DNA from: Chloroflexota bacterium
GTDB lineage: Bacteria; Chloroflexota; UBA11872
Length of the DNA stretch: 64,000 bases
Assembly (NCBI GenBank): GCA_022825895.1
Contig: JAJDVX010000024.1
Span: forward strand, 36,557-100,556
Direction: 5' to 3'
Numbering within the stretch: position 1 is the first letter of the stretch; every line of letters starts with the position of its first letter. The notes beneath the pieces were generated by a model. It made no database searches, was not told where the DNA came from, and worked only from the letters and a program-made list of their open reading frames with translations. A program made the translations under genes and the position numbers. Positions 16,529 through 26,882 of this stretch are shown one piece after another.

Positions 16529-19500
16529 GTCGCCTCGCCCTCCACGAGAGCAACGTAGCTCTCTAGGCGCGGATCGTGACGGGTCGCGTTCCAGGTCGAT
16601 TGGCGATCGCGTGAACAGGCCGCATCGTATGCGCAGTTTCTGCAGTTTTGCGGACCTCGAAAGACATCGTCGCCCGGATGAACTGGGAAATACCCCTGAC
16701 CTATGCCGTCGAGAATGCGCCCGAGGACATCGTGGAAGCGTTCGGCGATACGGTCATCCCAGAGCACATCGAGGCTCTTGAATTCGCCGCGGTCGGTGAT
16801 GAACCAGTACGAGGCGGCGACATTTGCATCCGAGGATTCCACTTGCTGCTGCATCGCTGCGACTGCGTAGACGGCTAGCTGGAGATACTGGCCACGAATC
16901 ACGGGATCATCGGTCAGAGCCTTGTGGGTGGGCGATGGTCGACCAGTCTTGAAGTCAATCACCTCAAGGTGACGGCCGTCCGGCGACAGATCGATTCGAT
17001 CGATCTTGCCACGAAGTTGAGCCGTACGACCGCTGGGCAGCAAGATCGAAACTGGGGGGATGCTTGCAAGACCAAAGGCATATTCGCTCTTGATTTGGAC
17101 AACCCCGTGTTTGGCTCGGCGCGTGTTGTCGTGTGTCAGAAACCTCTGCAGGTCGTCTTGGATCAGCTGGCGTTCCCGTTGCCAAAGCAAGGCACGTCCG
17201 GTCACACCCCGCCGCTCGGCAGCGTCGCACCTGTCGGTTGCGATCGCTTCGAGGGAGCGGCGGTGTGACTCCGTCCATCTCTCGTTCGGGCTCTCGAGAC
17301 CATCCACACTGCTGAAGAACGTGTGCAGGATGTCATGGATCAGTGCGCCGCGTTCCAGTGGTGAAATCGTGAGTTCGTCTTGGGCCTCGTCACGCTCAGC
17401 GACTCTCAGCACCCGACCGAGAAAGTATCGATACGGACAGACGGCCCAATCTTGAAGGGCGCTTGGTGAATGTGGTCCGTGGGCGTAGCTCGGCGTTCCG
17501 TCAACGATATGCCCGTCCCACTCGGTGAATGAGTCGCTCCGACGTGCCTTCTGAAGCACGAGCCCGCGCCGCAGCTGTGGCTCACTCATCGCCAGAAAGT
17601 GAGCCTCAGGCTCTTCTGCTCGGCGGATGCTTCCTAGGTCGTACTCCTGCCGGCCGCCAGGTGTTTGAGCGTGTGCAATCGACCACTCGAAGGAGGGTGT
17701 GGCTTGGTACCAACCTCCATTGCCCAGAGTGGCGATTTTTGATCCAAAAACGCGTTCACCGTGGAGACTCGTAGCGGATTCGAGAAGCCACCGGCTGGGG
17801 AAGCGCGCGCGCTGTCCACGGATGTCGGCACGCGGGTAGCTGACGTGGCGTTCTTCCGCCGACCAGAGCGCGGCGAGATACTCGAAGCGCCGGCGGCGTG
17901 CCCGACTGCGAGCTCCGCGGAGCCCGACCTCACTTCGTAGTGCTTCGGATAGCAGCGGGTCTTCGCGGTCCAAGCCAGGCAGGGAGCGATCAGCAGCACC
18001 AACGATGAAGACAATGTCCCAGTCGGTCCCAGCCGCGGCGGAAAGTGGACCGACAAAGACGCCGTGACCGAATCGCCCGACCCTACTGGAAGGCCTATCG
18101 AGGCCTCGCTCTACCGCAGCGCGGAATCGCGCAGTGTCCGTCTCGCCCAACTCGTCCATGTGGACGAGCGATTCGAGGAGATCGTCGATGGCGTCCCACG
18201 CCCCGACTTCTCGTTCCACGTCAGCGGAACCATCGACGTCCAAGCGCGCGGCGAAGGCGTTACGTCCTCCAAGGTAACGCTCCAACATGGCTCGGGCGCG
18301 CTCGACGTAATCGGACCAGCGCGCGGCCGGCTGAACGCTGAGTCTCTCTCTCTCTAGCTCCCGGACGAATTCCTCGAAGTCGCCAATCTCAGCGAGTTCA
18401 CGCTCCATCGCGCGCACGCGCCACGGCCGCTCATCCTCGACATCCCGATTTAGCTGTCTGTATTCGTCCTCAAGCCTGGTGCGGTATTGCGCCAAGCGCT
18501 CGAGCCAACGGCTCGACTCGCGGAGAAGACTGGCCCTGCGCGCAATCTGATTCCACCTCGCTGCGGGAACGCTCTGTCGTCGAGACCCAAGGATTGGCGC
18601 TCCCGAAAGTAAAGGAGCACCGAATTCGGTCCAGGAAATCCGTGCGGGCGCAGTTGCCGAACGTTCTGCGAAATGCAGGAGCGACACCAGTGTTCGGCCG
18701 ACGATCGTTTGGCCAAGTGTGATTGGCAATCGGCCATTCCACGGGATGTCGGCGGCGTCGAGCTGCTCGGCCGTGATCCGTTGGTACGGGTCACGTTGCG
18801 TATAAAGGATGGCGGCTCGGTGCAGCGGTCGTCCCTTCGCTGCCCGATCACAGAGCTGGCGGATGGCCTCACGAATCTCTTCCTCGGCATCTGGAGCCTG
18901 AAGAATGCGGCTAGCCGTAGGAGGCCCACCGACGGGCACACTTTGCTTCAGACTGGGCCAGTCGCTTAGAGCTTGTTCGTCGATTGTTGAGTCACCACTC
19001 AGCCCGACCACCACTTCCATGGGCGCCCGCTTCGAGAGAGCCCCAATAAATCGCCAGTGTTGGGCGGACAGGTCGGTGGGCAAATAGAGAACGATGCAGC
19101 CGATGTCGCGGAGACTCGTAGTGCCCTGTTCAAGCGCCATCGTCGCTGCCTCGGCGAGGTCGCGTTCGTCATAGAAGCTACGCAGACGGCTTCTAAATTC
19201 GCGGTAGGACTCAACGAGAAGTCTGTGGCGTTTAGCTTCGGCGGCAATTCGGTCAAGGCCCTTGTCGTCACAGGCGTCGAGGTCAGAGAAGGTGCCATCG
19301 ACGCTTCGCAGCGCTGGTCCGTCGAGCGGGACATCACCTAGAAGGTCCTCGCGCCTGTCATTGATGGAAGAGCGAATGGCCTCGATTCGGTATGGCCTCG
19401 TGAGTGGTCGCCGGCCTTCTGCCGCGAGTGATGGCGACCCGATCAGCTCGATTAGGCGCTCCAGCACGAGCATTCGCACGTTCACAAGGCCGCCAGGTCG

Positions 19501-19662
19501 CATGCCCAATAGGCGACGAGTACTGAGCCCAGCCAAGGCGTTGGGAGGGACTACCGTCACAGGAACAAGGCGATCGCTGTTCTTCAGTCGGTCGATCGCG
19601 CGCTCAAGCGCGACGACTGCGTCGCGTCCCATTCCTGCAGTGGTCACTCTTCCAGGGTTCAT
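16525..19662 (-). CDS. addB: AddB-like nuclease subunit with iron-sulfur cysteines
   Basis: A 1045-residue partner of the AddA-like gene. The N-terminal helicase-like half lacks a clean Walker A, as in many AddB-type subunits. The C-terminal domain carries a PD-(D/E)XK core: LRGKIDRIDLSP then LEVIDFKTGRPS. Cysteines suitable for a 4Fe-4S cluster flank it: one in WAVCPYRYFLGRVL before the nuclease core and CRNCAYDAAC after it, the standard AddB pattern. Expected role: second nuclease strand activity and structural clamp in an end-resection complex. It is translationally coupled to the AddA-like gene downstream. The ATG at 19662 follows a small upstream frame by 5 bp. Confidence 0.85.
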   Translation of the reverse strand: MNPGRVTTAGMGRDAVVALERAIDRLKNSDRLVPVTVVPPNALAGLSTRRLLGMRPGGLVNVRMLVLERLIELIGSPSLAAEGRRPLTRPYRIEAIRSSINDRREDLLGDVPLDGPALRSVDGTFSDLDACDDKGLDRIAAEAKRHRLLVESYREFRSRLRSFYDERDLAEAATMALEQGTTSLRDIGCIVLYLPTDLSAQHWRFIGALSKRAPMEVVVGLSGDSTIDEQALSDWPSLKQSVPVGGPPTASRILQAPDAEEEIREAIRQLCDRAAKGRPLHRAAILYTQRDPYQRITAEQLDAADIPWNGRLPITLGQTIVGRTLVSLLHFAERSATAPARISWTEFGAPLLSGAPILGSRRQSVPAARWNQIARRASLLRESSRWLERLAQYRTRLEDEYRQLNRDVEDERPWRVRAMERELAEIGDFEEFVRELERERLSVQPAARWSDYVERARAMLERYLGGRNAFAARLDVDGSADVEREVGAWDAIDDLLESLVHMDELGETDTARFRAAVERGLDRPSSRVGRFGHGVFVGPLSAAAGTDWDIVFIVGAADRSLPGLDREDPLLSEALRSEVGLRGARSRARRRRFEYLAALWSAEERHVSYPRADIRGQRARFPSRWLLESATSLHGERVFGSKIATLGNGGWYQATPSFEWSIAHAQTPGGRQEYDLGSIRRAEEPEAHFLAMSEPQLRRGLVLQKARRSDSFTEWDGHIVDGTPSYAHGPHSPSALQDWAVCPYRYFLGRVLRVAERDEAQDELTISPLERGALIHDILHTFFSSVDGLESPNERWTESHRRSLEAIATDRCDAAERRGVTGRALLWQRERQLIQDDLQRFLTHDNTRRAKHGVVQIKSEYAFGLASIPPVSILLPSGRTAQLRGKIDRIDLSPDGRHLEVIDFKTGRPSPTHKALTDDPVIRGQYLQLAVYAVAAMQQQVESSDANVAASYWFITDRGEFKSLDVLWDDRIAERFHDVLGRILDGIGQGYFPVHPGDDVFRGPQNCRNCAYDAACSRDRQSTWNATRHDPRLESYVALVEGEAT

Positions 19663-19667
19663 GGTGC

Positions 19668-19913
19668 TTAGTGTATCGATGCAGCCAGATGCGTCCTAAT
19701 GGACTTGACGAGAGCGACCGTTGTTTGCACGCTCCGCTCATCGACTGTCACTTCAGACCTATTTGCACAAGATTCCAGAGAATCATCAAGCTGCCTTCTA
19801 ACCCGAAAGCCGACCCCTTCTGGATCATTACGTTTCCGATAGTTGGGAGTGCCATCGTCTTCAATCGCATTTTGGCCAGAAGATCCCAGTATCAGCAACG
19901 TCGCACCAAGCAT
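19668..19913 (-). CDS. Possible small protein upstream of the AddB-like gene
   Basis: An 81-residue frame ending 5 bp before the AddB-like start, in the same direction. Residues are of mixed, non-repetitive composition (NDPEGVGFRVRRQLDDSLES), and the spacing to addB would suit an operon. No family is recognised and codon use is not decisive, so it may be chance. Confidence 0.3.
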   Translation of the reverse strand: MLGATLLILGSSGQNAIEDDGTPNYRKRNDPEGVGFRVRRQLDDSLESCANRSEVTVDERSVQTTVALVKSIRTHLAASIH

Positions 19914-20079
19914 TCCCAGAGTGTTGTCCGGGCCGCTCTAGGCAAAAGATGCACGCCAATGCGTCAGCGAATCAAGGCAATCGCTGCACCGCGGCAAGCA
20001 AAGAGGGATTCACCTGTCTAACGCTACGCACGAAGTTGATGAAAGGCGAACGAAAGTCCTCAGGTAGTGACCAAGGACT

Positions 20080-20736
20080 CTAAAAGTCTGAGGTAACACC
20101 TTCCCCAGTGGTATCGTCTTCGACACGTTCAGGACAATCCTGCAAAGTGACATTACAATACCGACACTCTCGTGCACTTGGCACTCTTCTTGCCGGATTC
20201 TCTGAGGCCAACCGCAGAATCAACTCCGACACGTTCGAAACGAACTCCCCGTCAACCGCCGATGCCGGTATTTCAATTTCATGGTCCTGATATACCACGC
20301 GTCCGCTAAACTCAACACCCTTATGTTGACCCAAGGATCTCGGAATCGCGTACATGTACAGCATCACTTGAACACTATGCGACGGGAGCGGCCGTCCAGT
20401 CTTTACATCAACGACGATGGCGTCATTCCCTTTCTTGACAATAAGGTCAGGCTTGCCAGCTAGTTTCGCGGATCTACCACGAAGGACAAAGCTGTTTTGA
20501 TCTTCAGTGAAGATGACATATCCTTGTTTCTCCCAAGCTTTACGACTCAATGCCACCTGGGACGAGTGATCCATCTGCCATGACACCGTGTCAAATGTGC
20601 TTGGCTGCTTTTTCCAGCTCCAACCCTCGTGACAAGCCTTGAACCAGGCGGACCACTCGCAGGAGTTTTCTCCTACCAGCAATTTCGTAAGCCAAGTCAC
20701 CCAGATATAGGGACCGTCCTGTCGCCATACCGCCAT
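20080..20736 (-). CDS. Cas4/RecB-like PD-(D/E)XK nuclease
   Basis: The ATG at 20736 is preceded by GGAGGT at ideal spacing, which is better than the upstream ATG at 20799, and gives 218 residues. The nuclease core is GKPDLIVKKGNDAIVVDVKTGRP, followed by a QVMLYMYAI helix; the acidic residue before K is Asp. The C-terminal ARECRYCNVTLQDC supplies three cysteines as in Cas4-type iron-sulfur nucleases. It starts 96 bp after the end of the PHP-ATPase gene on the same strand, so the two may form a module. No cas genes or CRISPR repeats are in the window, so this is a stand-alone Cas4-like enzyme, probably acting on DNA ends. Confidence 0.75.
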   Translation of the reverse strand: MAVWRQDGPYIWVTWLTKLLVGENSCEWSAWFKACHEGWSWKKQPSTFDTVSWQMDHSSQVALSRKAWEKQGYVIFTEDQNSFVLRGRSAKLAGKPDLIVKKGNDAIVVDVKTGRPLPSHSVQVMLYMYAIPRSLGQHKGVEFSGRVVYQDHEIEIPASAVDGEFVSNVSELILRLASENPARRVPSARECRYCNVTLQDCPERVEDDTTGEGVTSDF

Positions 20737-20832
20737 AGCCGACCTCCGATGATCACCAATCCATAGCATAGCAGCGTAGCGATGATTCCGCCCAATCATC
20801 TGTCATTAGCCCAAAATCCTCAAGTCCAACTG

Positions 20833-23703
20833 TTATCGATTGTAAGAAAACTCTGACCCGAGTCGTCTATAGCGGCGACTAAATGCCTCCCGACCACCTT
20901 CCATCACGCGGCAGACCTCATCCCTTATTACCTGCTCCTGAAGTGATCCCGCCTGTCCCACGATACACTGACCACGCTCAAACGAGAGAGCGTGAAGCAT
21001 TTCCGCATCACCATTAACAACTATATTGGGATTGTGTGTAACTACGATTATTTGTCGTCTTAGCTTGTTTTCTCTAATCTGCCGAACAACTAGATCATAG
21101 ATCAAGTGATTGTCAAGATCGTCTTCGGGCTGATCGAGAACCAAGGGTTCATCACCGTGAGCGAGAAGGAATGCCAACATAGCTGCGCTTCGCTGTCCGG
21201 TCGAAGCCTGGGAAATAGGAAGAAACTCTGTACCATCTCCAGTACGACTGTACTTCACAGATAATCCATCCTCTGGAAACCACTGCAGCAGACCATCGAG
21301 AAATCCTGGTCTTCGGTCAAACTGACGTGCCAAGTAGTTGTTGAAATGCCCACCGAAGTCTCCTTGCCCGTTGCATGCCTTCTCAAATCTCGTCTTCAGG
21401 ATCTCAATACGATTCTCCGCAGTAGTGCACCGCAATTCGGGATCATCAGGCAGGTTGGAGACAAGATCAGCCACTACTCCCCGGGATGGAGATGCATCAC
21501 CTATGACAAGGATATCTTCGGAGAATCGTTCATCAGGTACATTTAACGCATCCCGCAAGGATCGCTCTATCGCCCTCGGGTCATCACCGTATGGCCGAAT
21601 ATCTATTCTCACGAATTCATTCTGCGAAAGAGCATCGGAAAGAAACTCATTGCGGGCTCTGGCAATGTCACGCCGTGCCGCCGACAGATCCAAAAACCTT
21701 CGCTCACACTCCTTCACTATGCGTTCTCTATCAGTCTTGAGTGACTGCAAGTCTCTCAGCCTAACCTCGAGTCGTTGCCTCACTTTCACTAACTCATCAT
21801 ATTCGTTTGGATCGCTGACCCCTTCTGCCTCGAGCGATTTGACGAAGTCTCGATATGCTTCGTCCGACTTCCTCGCCGAAGCTCCCCACGTACCAGACTC
21901 TAGTTCTCGTCTCCCTGACTTGGCGATTTGTCGAATACGCCGTGACAGGCTTCGAGCATCTTCAGCAGCATCTTCAAGTGCAGACCGTAGTGAATCTAGA
22001 ATCTTGACTGCCTGTCTATCCTCCTCAAGACTGTCATCGAATAGCCCATCTGGGAGACTCTCGAGGTGGAAGACCTCTGCTAATGCCTCGATTCTCTCAG
22101 CAATTGCTTCTACAGATTCAAACCGTCGATTTAGCTCGCGCCGTTGTCGCTCCTGCTGACGGAACTTTGACAGTATTTTCGAGTGTGCAGCATCCTCGAA
22201 GTGGGCAAGCTTTCGCTCCACGTCTTGAAACTCAATTGCAATTGCATCTTCTGAGCCCTCGAGACGACTGTCAATTTCCCGCATCCCCGCCCTTGACGCT
22301 CCAAATGCTGCCACCGCTTCATCTAGTCGGCCACGCACCAGTCCTACACGTGCTGATCGGTCAACCTCTTGCAACAACGCCGACGGATCGTCACCGGCCA
22401 ACTCGCCGATTTGCGCCTGGCTGAGAATTCGAAGTGGAAATCGATCGTCAGAAACGGATTGAATTTCCGATCGACGCCACTCACCAGTGTCGTACTCCTC
22501 CACAGCGAATCCGGACTCGTGCTCCGACCAATTGATTCGGTGCCTTACACCGTTACGCGACAGTACCCAACTGATCGCTGTTGACGCTGTCAGACCACCA
22601 TCCTGTGTCCTATCCGATGGAACCTTATTAAATCTCTCGAAAGTCTGTCGACATGTGCTGTGCTCCGGCAATCTTAGGAGATCCGTCTCACGCCTCGCCA
22701 CCAGTCTTAGCGCATGAAGAACAGTCGACTTACCAGTCCCGCGACCCCCTACTATGGCATTCAGCCAAGGATTGAATCTCAGCTTTGCCGGCCGTCCACC
22801 ACGTCCCATATAGCGAGCCTCAGAGATCGCGATGGAATCAATACATATACCTGGAACAACAAATGGGTCAAAGGACCCTGCCTCATCACTCCGACGAGTT
22901 GAGAATCCTTCGCCATCGAGCAATGCTAGCCTTAGCCCCTCGAGCGTGGGACGAGCCATCTTAACCCACGTGTAGTGCGAACCGGGAAACTGGATAACTG
23001 AAGGTGGACCAGGATGATGCGAATCAGACCCAAGAATCTCGGCCCATCCCAGCTTCCGCTGAGCATAGATCTCTGGCTTCTGCCAGTTGGCATCGACGAT
23101 CTCCATTCCGAGAATACCGGGCGTGTCAAGAACTTGACTCACCGTGTTGGCGTCCACATACGTTTCCCTCGAGCCTTCGCACTTCGGACGAAGCAGACCC
23201 TTAGGACGATCTGCGTGTGCGAGGATTGGGATGCCATCTCTATCCAGAACTACTTCGACGACCTCAACTGCCGACTTCCGAGTTACACCGTCACTGTCCC
23301 CTTTACTACCGTCGTATTCAATAGCACCTATTAGTTCGTCAATGTCAGATCGCGTTTTATCCGTATCGAAAATTGCAAGCAAGTGAAATCCTCCGTTAAC
23401 TGATATTTCTATTCCGGGAAATAGGCAGATGCGACGAAATTCCCTGTGGTTTTCTTGTTCAAGTTGACTTAGCTCATCTTTGAGTCTGTCTATCCATCCT
23501 CCCGTGTTGTGATCAGTGACCGCCACACAGTCGACTTTAGCGCGCATGAATTGGAGTAACCAATCTCTTGGTTCAAGAAGTTGCAGGGAAGCCTGGTCCG
23601 GCCCCTTGCCATAGTCGACCGATGCCGGCGTGTGCGTATGAAAATCACATTTCCACCATCTCGCACCCGGTCGATTCCAACTGACACCCGGATCTGCTAT
23701 CAA
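20833..23703 (-). CDS. PHP-domain SMC-like ATPase (TrlF / Ppl-type defence protein)
   Basis: A 956-residue protein. The N-terminal PHP phosphoesterase domain has all expected metal-site motifs: FHTHTP (His22, His24), TDHN, FPGIEI, ILAHADRP and GSDSHHPG. The second part is an ABC/SMC-like ATPase split by a long coiled coil: Walker A GGRGTGKST near residue 320, coiled coil about 440-650, signature-like ASTGQRSAA and Walker B PLVLDQPEDDLDN near 850-860, then VVTHNPNI. PHP-SMC proteins are annotated as TrlF family, and one such architecture (ppl) was shown to be anti-phage by Gao and colleagues (2020). The likely role is nucleic-acid-triggered phosphodiester or phosphate cleavage. The start is a TTG just after GGGGGAGGA. 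The following Cas4-like gene may belong to the system. Confidence 0.8.
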   Translation of the reverse strand: MIADPGVSWNRPGARWWKCDFHTHTPASVDYGKGPDQASLQLLEPRDWLLQFMRAKVDCVAVTDHNTGGWIDRLKDELSQLEQENHREFRRICLFPGIEISVNGGFHLLAIFDTDKTRSDIDELIGAIEYDGSKGDSDGVTRKSAVEVVEVVLDRDGIPILAHADRPKGLLRPKCEGSRETYVDANTVSQVLDTPGILGMEIVDANWQKPEIYAQRKLGWAEILGSDSHHPGPPSVIQFPGSHYTWVKMARPTLEGLRLALLDGEGFSTRRSDEAGSFDPFVVPGICIDSIAISEARYMGRGGRPAKLRFNPWLNAIVGGRGTGKSTVLHALRLVARRETDLLRLPEHSTCRQTFERFNKVPSDRTQDGGLTASTAISWVLSRNGVRHRINWSEHESGFAVEEYDTGEWRRSEIQSVSDDRFPLRILSQAQIGELAGDDPSALLQEVDRSARVGLVRGRLDEAVAAFGASRAGMREIDSRLEGSEDAIAIEFQDVERKLAHFEDAAHSKILSKFRQQERQRRELNRRFESVEAIAERIEALAEVFHLESLPDGLFDDSLEEDRQAVKILDSLRSALEDAAEDARSLSRRIRQIAKSGRRELESGTWGASARKSDEAYRDFVKSLEAEGVSDPNEYDELVKVRQRLEVRLRDLQSLKTDRERIVKECERRFLDLSAARRDIARARNEFLSDALSQNEFVRIDIRPYGDDPRAIERSLRDALNVPDERFSEDILVIGDASPSRGVVADLVSNLPDDPELRCTTAENRIEILKTRFEKACNGQGDFGGHFNNYLARQFDRRPGFLDGLLQWFPEDGLSVKYSRTGDGTEFLPISQASTGQRSAAMLAFLLAHGDEPLVLDQPEDDLDNHLIYDLVVRQIRENKLRRQIIVVTHNPNIVVNGDAEMLHALSFERGQCIVGQAGSLQEQVIRDEVCRVMEGGREAFSRRYRRLGSEFSYNR

Positions 23704-24351
23704 AGTCCTCCCCCAAAGCGCCTATAGTGCCAGCCCGCAGTTCTGTGTTCAAGCTCTTTTGCGGAGAGCACCGAGTCTTCGTGAGCGTGGATCAAACCGC
23801 CCAGGCCCTGAGTATCTAGTGAAGCCAACACGCAGTCTTGCGTGAGACTCAGTAAGCAGTCAACGACTCTTTTTCCTTTCAGGTCGGCTGATGAGAATCA
23901 CCGAGTGATCTGGCTGGGGCTTGGTGTCGTTGCTATTGCTATAACCGAGACGATCGTCGGACTCCTGCCTGTCAGCATCTACGATGATCGACAGGCTCTC
24001 CTGGCCGTTGTGGTCGTCGGCTTCGACATGCCGGTGCTCGTCGACTTCCTGAAGCCGCACAAGGAGCAGCTGTGGGGTGCTCCCGGCACCAAACGCCGAT
24101 ACGGTGGGTGTCAATCATCGCGGGAGCGACGCATGGACCTCAGGCACCGTCGGCGTGGGTCGCGCTGTACCCGCCCGGTCGGGCACGGGATCGAGAACGA
24201 CCGGTGTTTGGACGGCAAATCTTGGCCAACCGGGTGAGCTGCGGGTTAAGCATGGGTGTCGCTCCAAACAGTTGCCGGGGCGGTGAGGCCAGTATTGGCA
24301 AGTGTGGAAGATCCCATCAGGATACTGGCCAGGGAGACAGCGATGGAATGA
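23704..24351. other. Gap with possible membrane-protein fragment
   Basis: A plus-strand frame (23842-24237) contains two hydrophobic stretches (VIWLGLGVVAIAITETIVGL and ALLAVVVVGFDMPVLVDFL) that look like membrane helices, but the frame then runs into the IS110 remnant and has no recognisable continuation. It could be the 5' piece of a gene cut by the insertion. The last 110 bp are the leader of the transposase remnant. Confidence 0.3.
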
Positions 24352-25128
24352 GTGGCGGGGATCGACGTCAGCAAAGCCAACCTGAGGTGTCACTGGCGGA
24401 CGGAGCGGTACTACGGTTTGCGACTACGGCGATGGACATCAAGGCGCTGACGCAGTGGCTTTGCGTGGCAGGCGTCACGCGGGCGGTGTGCGAGCCCACG
24501 GGCGGGTACAAACGACCGGCTGTCGCTAGCTTGCACGCGGTCGGGCTGCGCATGGTGATGGCCCATGCCACGCGGGGGCGGGCGTTCGCGCGGCCTTGCG
24601 GGACCTGTTGGGCCGTCGCCGCAAACAGTTGCACGACCGGGTGAAGGAACTGAATCGCCTCGATAAGGGACTGATGGGCCCGATCGAGCAATCCTCCTGC
24701 CTGCACTTGGCGTGGCTGGAAGGGCAAATTTGCAAGACGGTGCCGGCAGCCCCCACCTCGCCCAGCAGGCCCAGCTGTACGGCAGCGTGCGCGGGGTGGG
24801 CGAATTGACGGCGGCCATCCTGTCCGCCGATCTGCCCGAGTTGGGCCGGGCATCCAGCAAGGCCCTGACCGACTTAGTCGGCTTGGCACTCTGGGCCTGC
24901 GATGGGGAGCCGTCAACGCGGTCATCGCGCCATCCGCGGCGGGCGAGGCACCATGCGCCGAGCCTTGTACCTGGCGGCCTTGGCGGCGGTGCACTATGAC
25001 AGGGACCTGTGCCGCTTCTATTGACGCCTGCGCGAGCGGGGAGAGCCGGGCAAGGTCGCCCTTGAGACGGTGATGCGCAAGCTGCGGCTACAGCTCAACG
25101 CCGTCGCACGTCGAGTAACGCCCTGGAC
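24352..25128 (+). pseudogene. Decayed IS110-family transposase
   Basis: From GTG 24352 the frame reads VAGIDVSKANLRCHW, the DEDD-type N-terminus of IS110 transposases, then continues in other frames: AVCEPTGGYKRPAV, later GVGELTAAILSADLPELG and DLVGLALWACDGEP, then RRALYLAALAAVHYDRDL and RLRERGEPGKVALETVMRKL near the end. At least three frameshifts and an in-frame TGA (25022-25024) break it, so it is inactive and old. No intact terminal repeats were found, as expected for a family lacking inverted repeats. It marks an old insertion between the PHP-ATPase and MNT/AbiE segments. Confidence 0.8.
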
Positions 25129-26882
25129 CGAGGCGCCTACGCCCGTAGCCCAATTGCCCTTGACGGGCTACACAGACACTCCGGATCCCGAGCGCATAGA
25201 CTGGTGGAGCATCGAACTAGCTTCAGTCGACTGAAGTCACCTGCATAGCGCGTGCCGTTCTCGTGCCCGGCAGTCCAGTAATCCGTGTATTTCATCAGCA
25301 GACTCTGAGAGATGCGACTCCACCAGGGCTGATAGCCCGTGGCTGAGGACAGCACCTGCGAGCGCCACGGGTTACAGACCGTCGGCTAGCGCCGAAAGCG
25401 CAAGCGTCTCCGGAGACGGCAAAAGAAATCTTGGGAGGAGCTCGACTGGGGATCGGGCGGAAGCTGACGGGCCCTCGTAGCTGATGACTGCCGCGGACCT
25501 CGACCTCCTGACATTGCACGTGATCTGTCATCTGACGCCCGGCGTCGTTGCCGTATACGCGGCAAGAGCCCAGGGATACAGATCAGGCTGGGCAGTCGCG
25601 GGCTGTCAGCGCTTAGGGCTGCCAGCACTCTTGGTCGTTGCCGCGATGCCACCAGATTCGTTGGCTCAAGCTGACAGCCGTCGTTCCACAGCTGCGCTCC
25701 TGTTCGCGCATTCGCGACGCCTGTGGTCCACCGCTCGCAGGCTGATTGGCAGAGACTGCCAAGTTGGGTGTCCGCGCTGTGAAAACTAAGGATCCAACAT
25801 TGGCGCTGATCGTCTAGTCACCTGCCCGCGTGCGGCGTGCGACTTCGTGCGTTGCAATGCGAGCAATCATGTGTGGATCTCAAGTGCGCAGGCTACAGTC
25901 CAGGGCGCGCGAAGCGAAGACGGTGCGAGGACGCCTCCTGACCCGAACTGGCCGCAACCCCAGCTTTGTTGATCATTGCCGTGAACGTCGAAGTGAAGGG
26001 TGCTCGGCATCGATTCATGAAGTCTCACGAGGGACTGTAGCTGCAGGTCGATGTTCGACAGAGGATTCCAGAGTCGCACTTCCACCCCGCCGGACTGACC
26101 CGAATCCGGTGGGACACAAATAGGACTCGCTCCAAGTCATCTCGGGTTCATCCGCGAGTTTGTAGCGGGCAAAGTTCCAGATCTTTCGCCGCTGGCTTAA
26201 GAGTCGGCGGAGCATCGGCACAGAGGCCAGCGGCCGTAGTCCTGCTCGGATGGTCCAGCCGCCTAAGGGCAGGTAGCGCCAAGGCGTAGTCCCAACCGGA
26301 ATGCCCCCTTCCGTCCCGCTGGGCTCGTGCAAATCCTGTGAGACTGACGTTGCTGGCCATCTGAGTCTTCTCGGCGTCATCCTCGCAGTGTGAGAGCCTC
26401 GTCTTCGAGGTGCGCTACAGCCCGCCCGGAGGTCGGCAGGGCATGTGGGCATTACGTGGAGGATGTCGTGGTGTCGCGGCTGCCGAATTACGCACCGCCA
26501 ACGCTCGGGCATTCCTGCACTCCAGCAGCGCCATTGGCTGGGCTCACGTCCAGCGGCCAGCAATTGGCCGGGCGGGCTGGTGGACCGTTCCGGCACCCTG
26601 CGCCGGCGCCAGCCGGCTCTCGTGCTTTGCCTGGGGCGAGCCACTGTGGGAGTTCGGCGCCGCCAGATTCCCGAGGCGCTGCGGCGGCGACGATGCCGAA
26701 CACGGGTGCCGCGAAGCTGAGAATCGCCAGTGGCGCCAGACGCCGCTGGGATTGAGACCAGCCGCCAGGAACAATGCCAGCGCACACGATCGCTGCCAGC
26801 GGCCAATAGTTGCCCAATCGAGTACTCGCCGACCCGTATGATGTCCGGACAGGTGTAGCTCCCGTGCGAGAACGAGCCAGCG
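25129..26882. other. 1.75 kb without recognisable genes
   Basis: Open frames of 60-260 codons exist on both strands but cover each other and have arginine/serine/proline-rich compositions typical of unread GC-rich frames. No family motif, no ribosome binding site with a matching frame, and no tRNA was seen. Probably relic DNA between transferred modules. Confidence 0.4.

Noticed and set aside
13193..19662. Actinobacterial AdnAB instead of AddAB
   Set aside because: The first subunit has a full helicase plus C-terminal nuclease and the second lacks a clean Walker A but has AddB-type cysteines; AdnAB would have two active motors. Names are given as '-like' for this reason.
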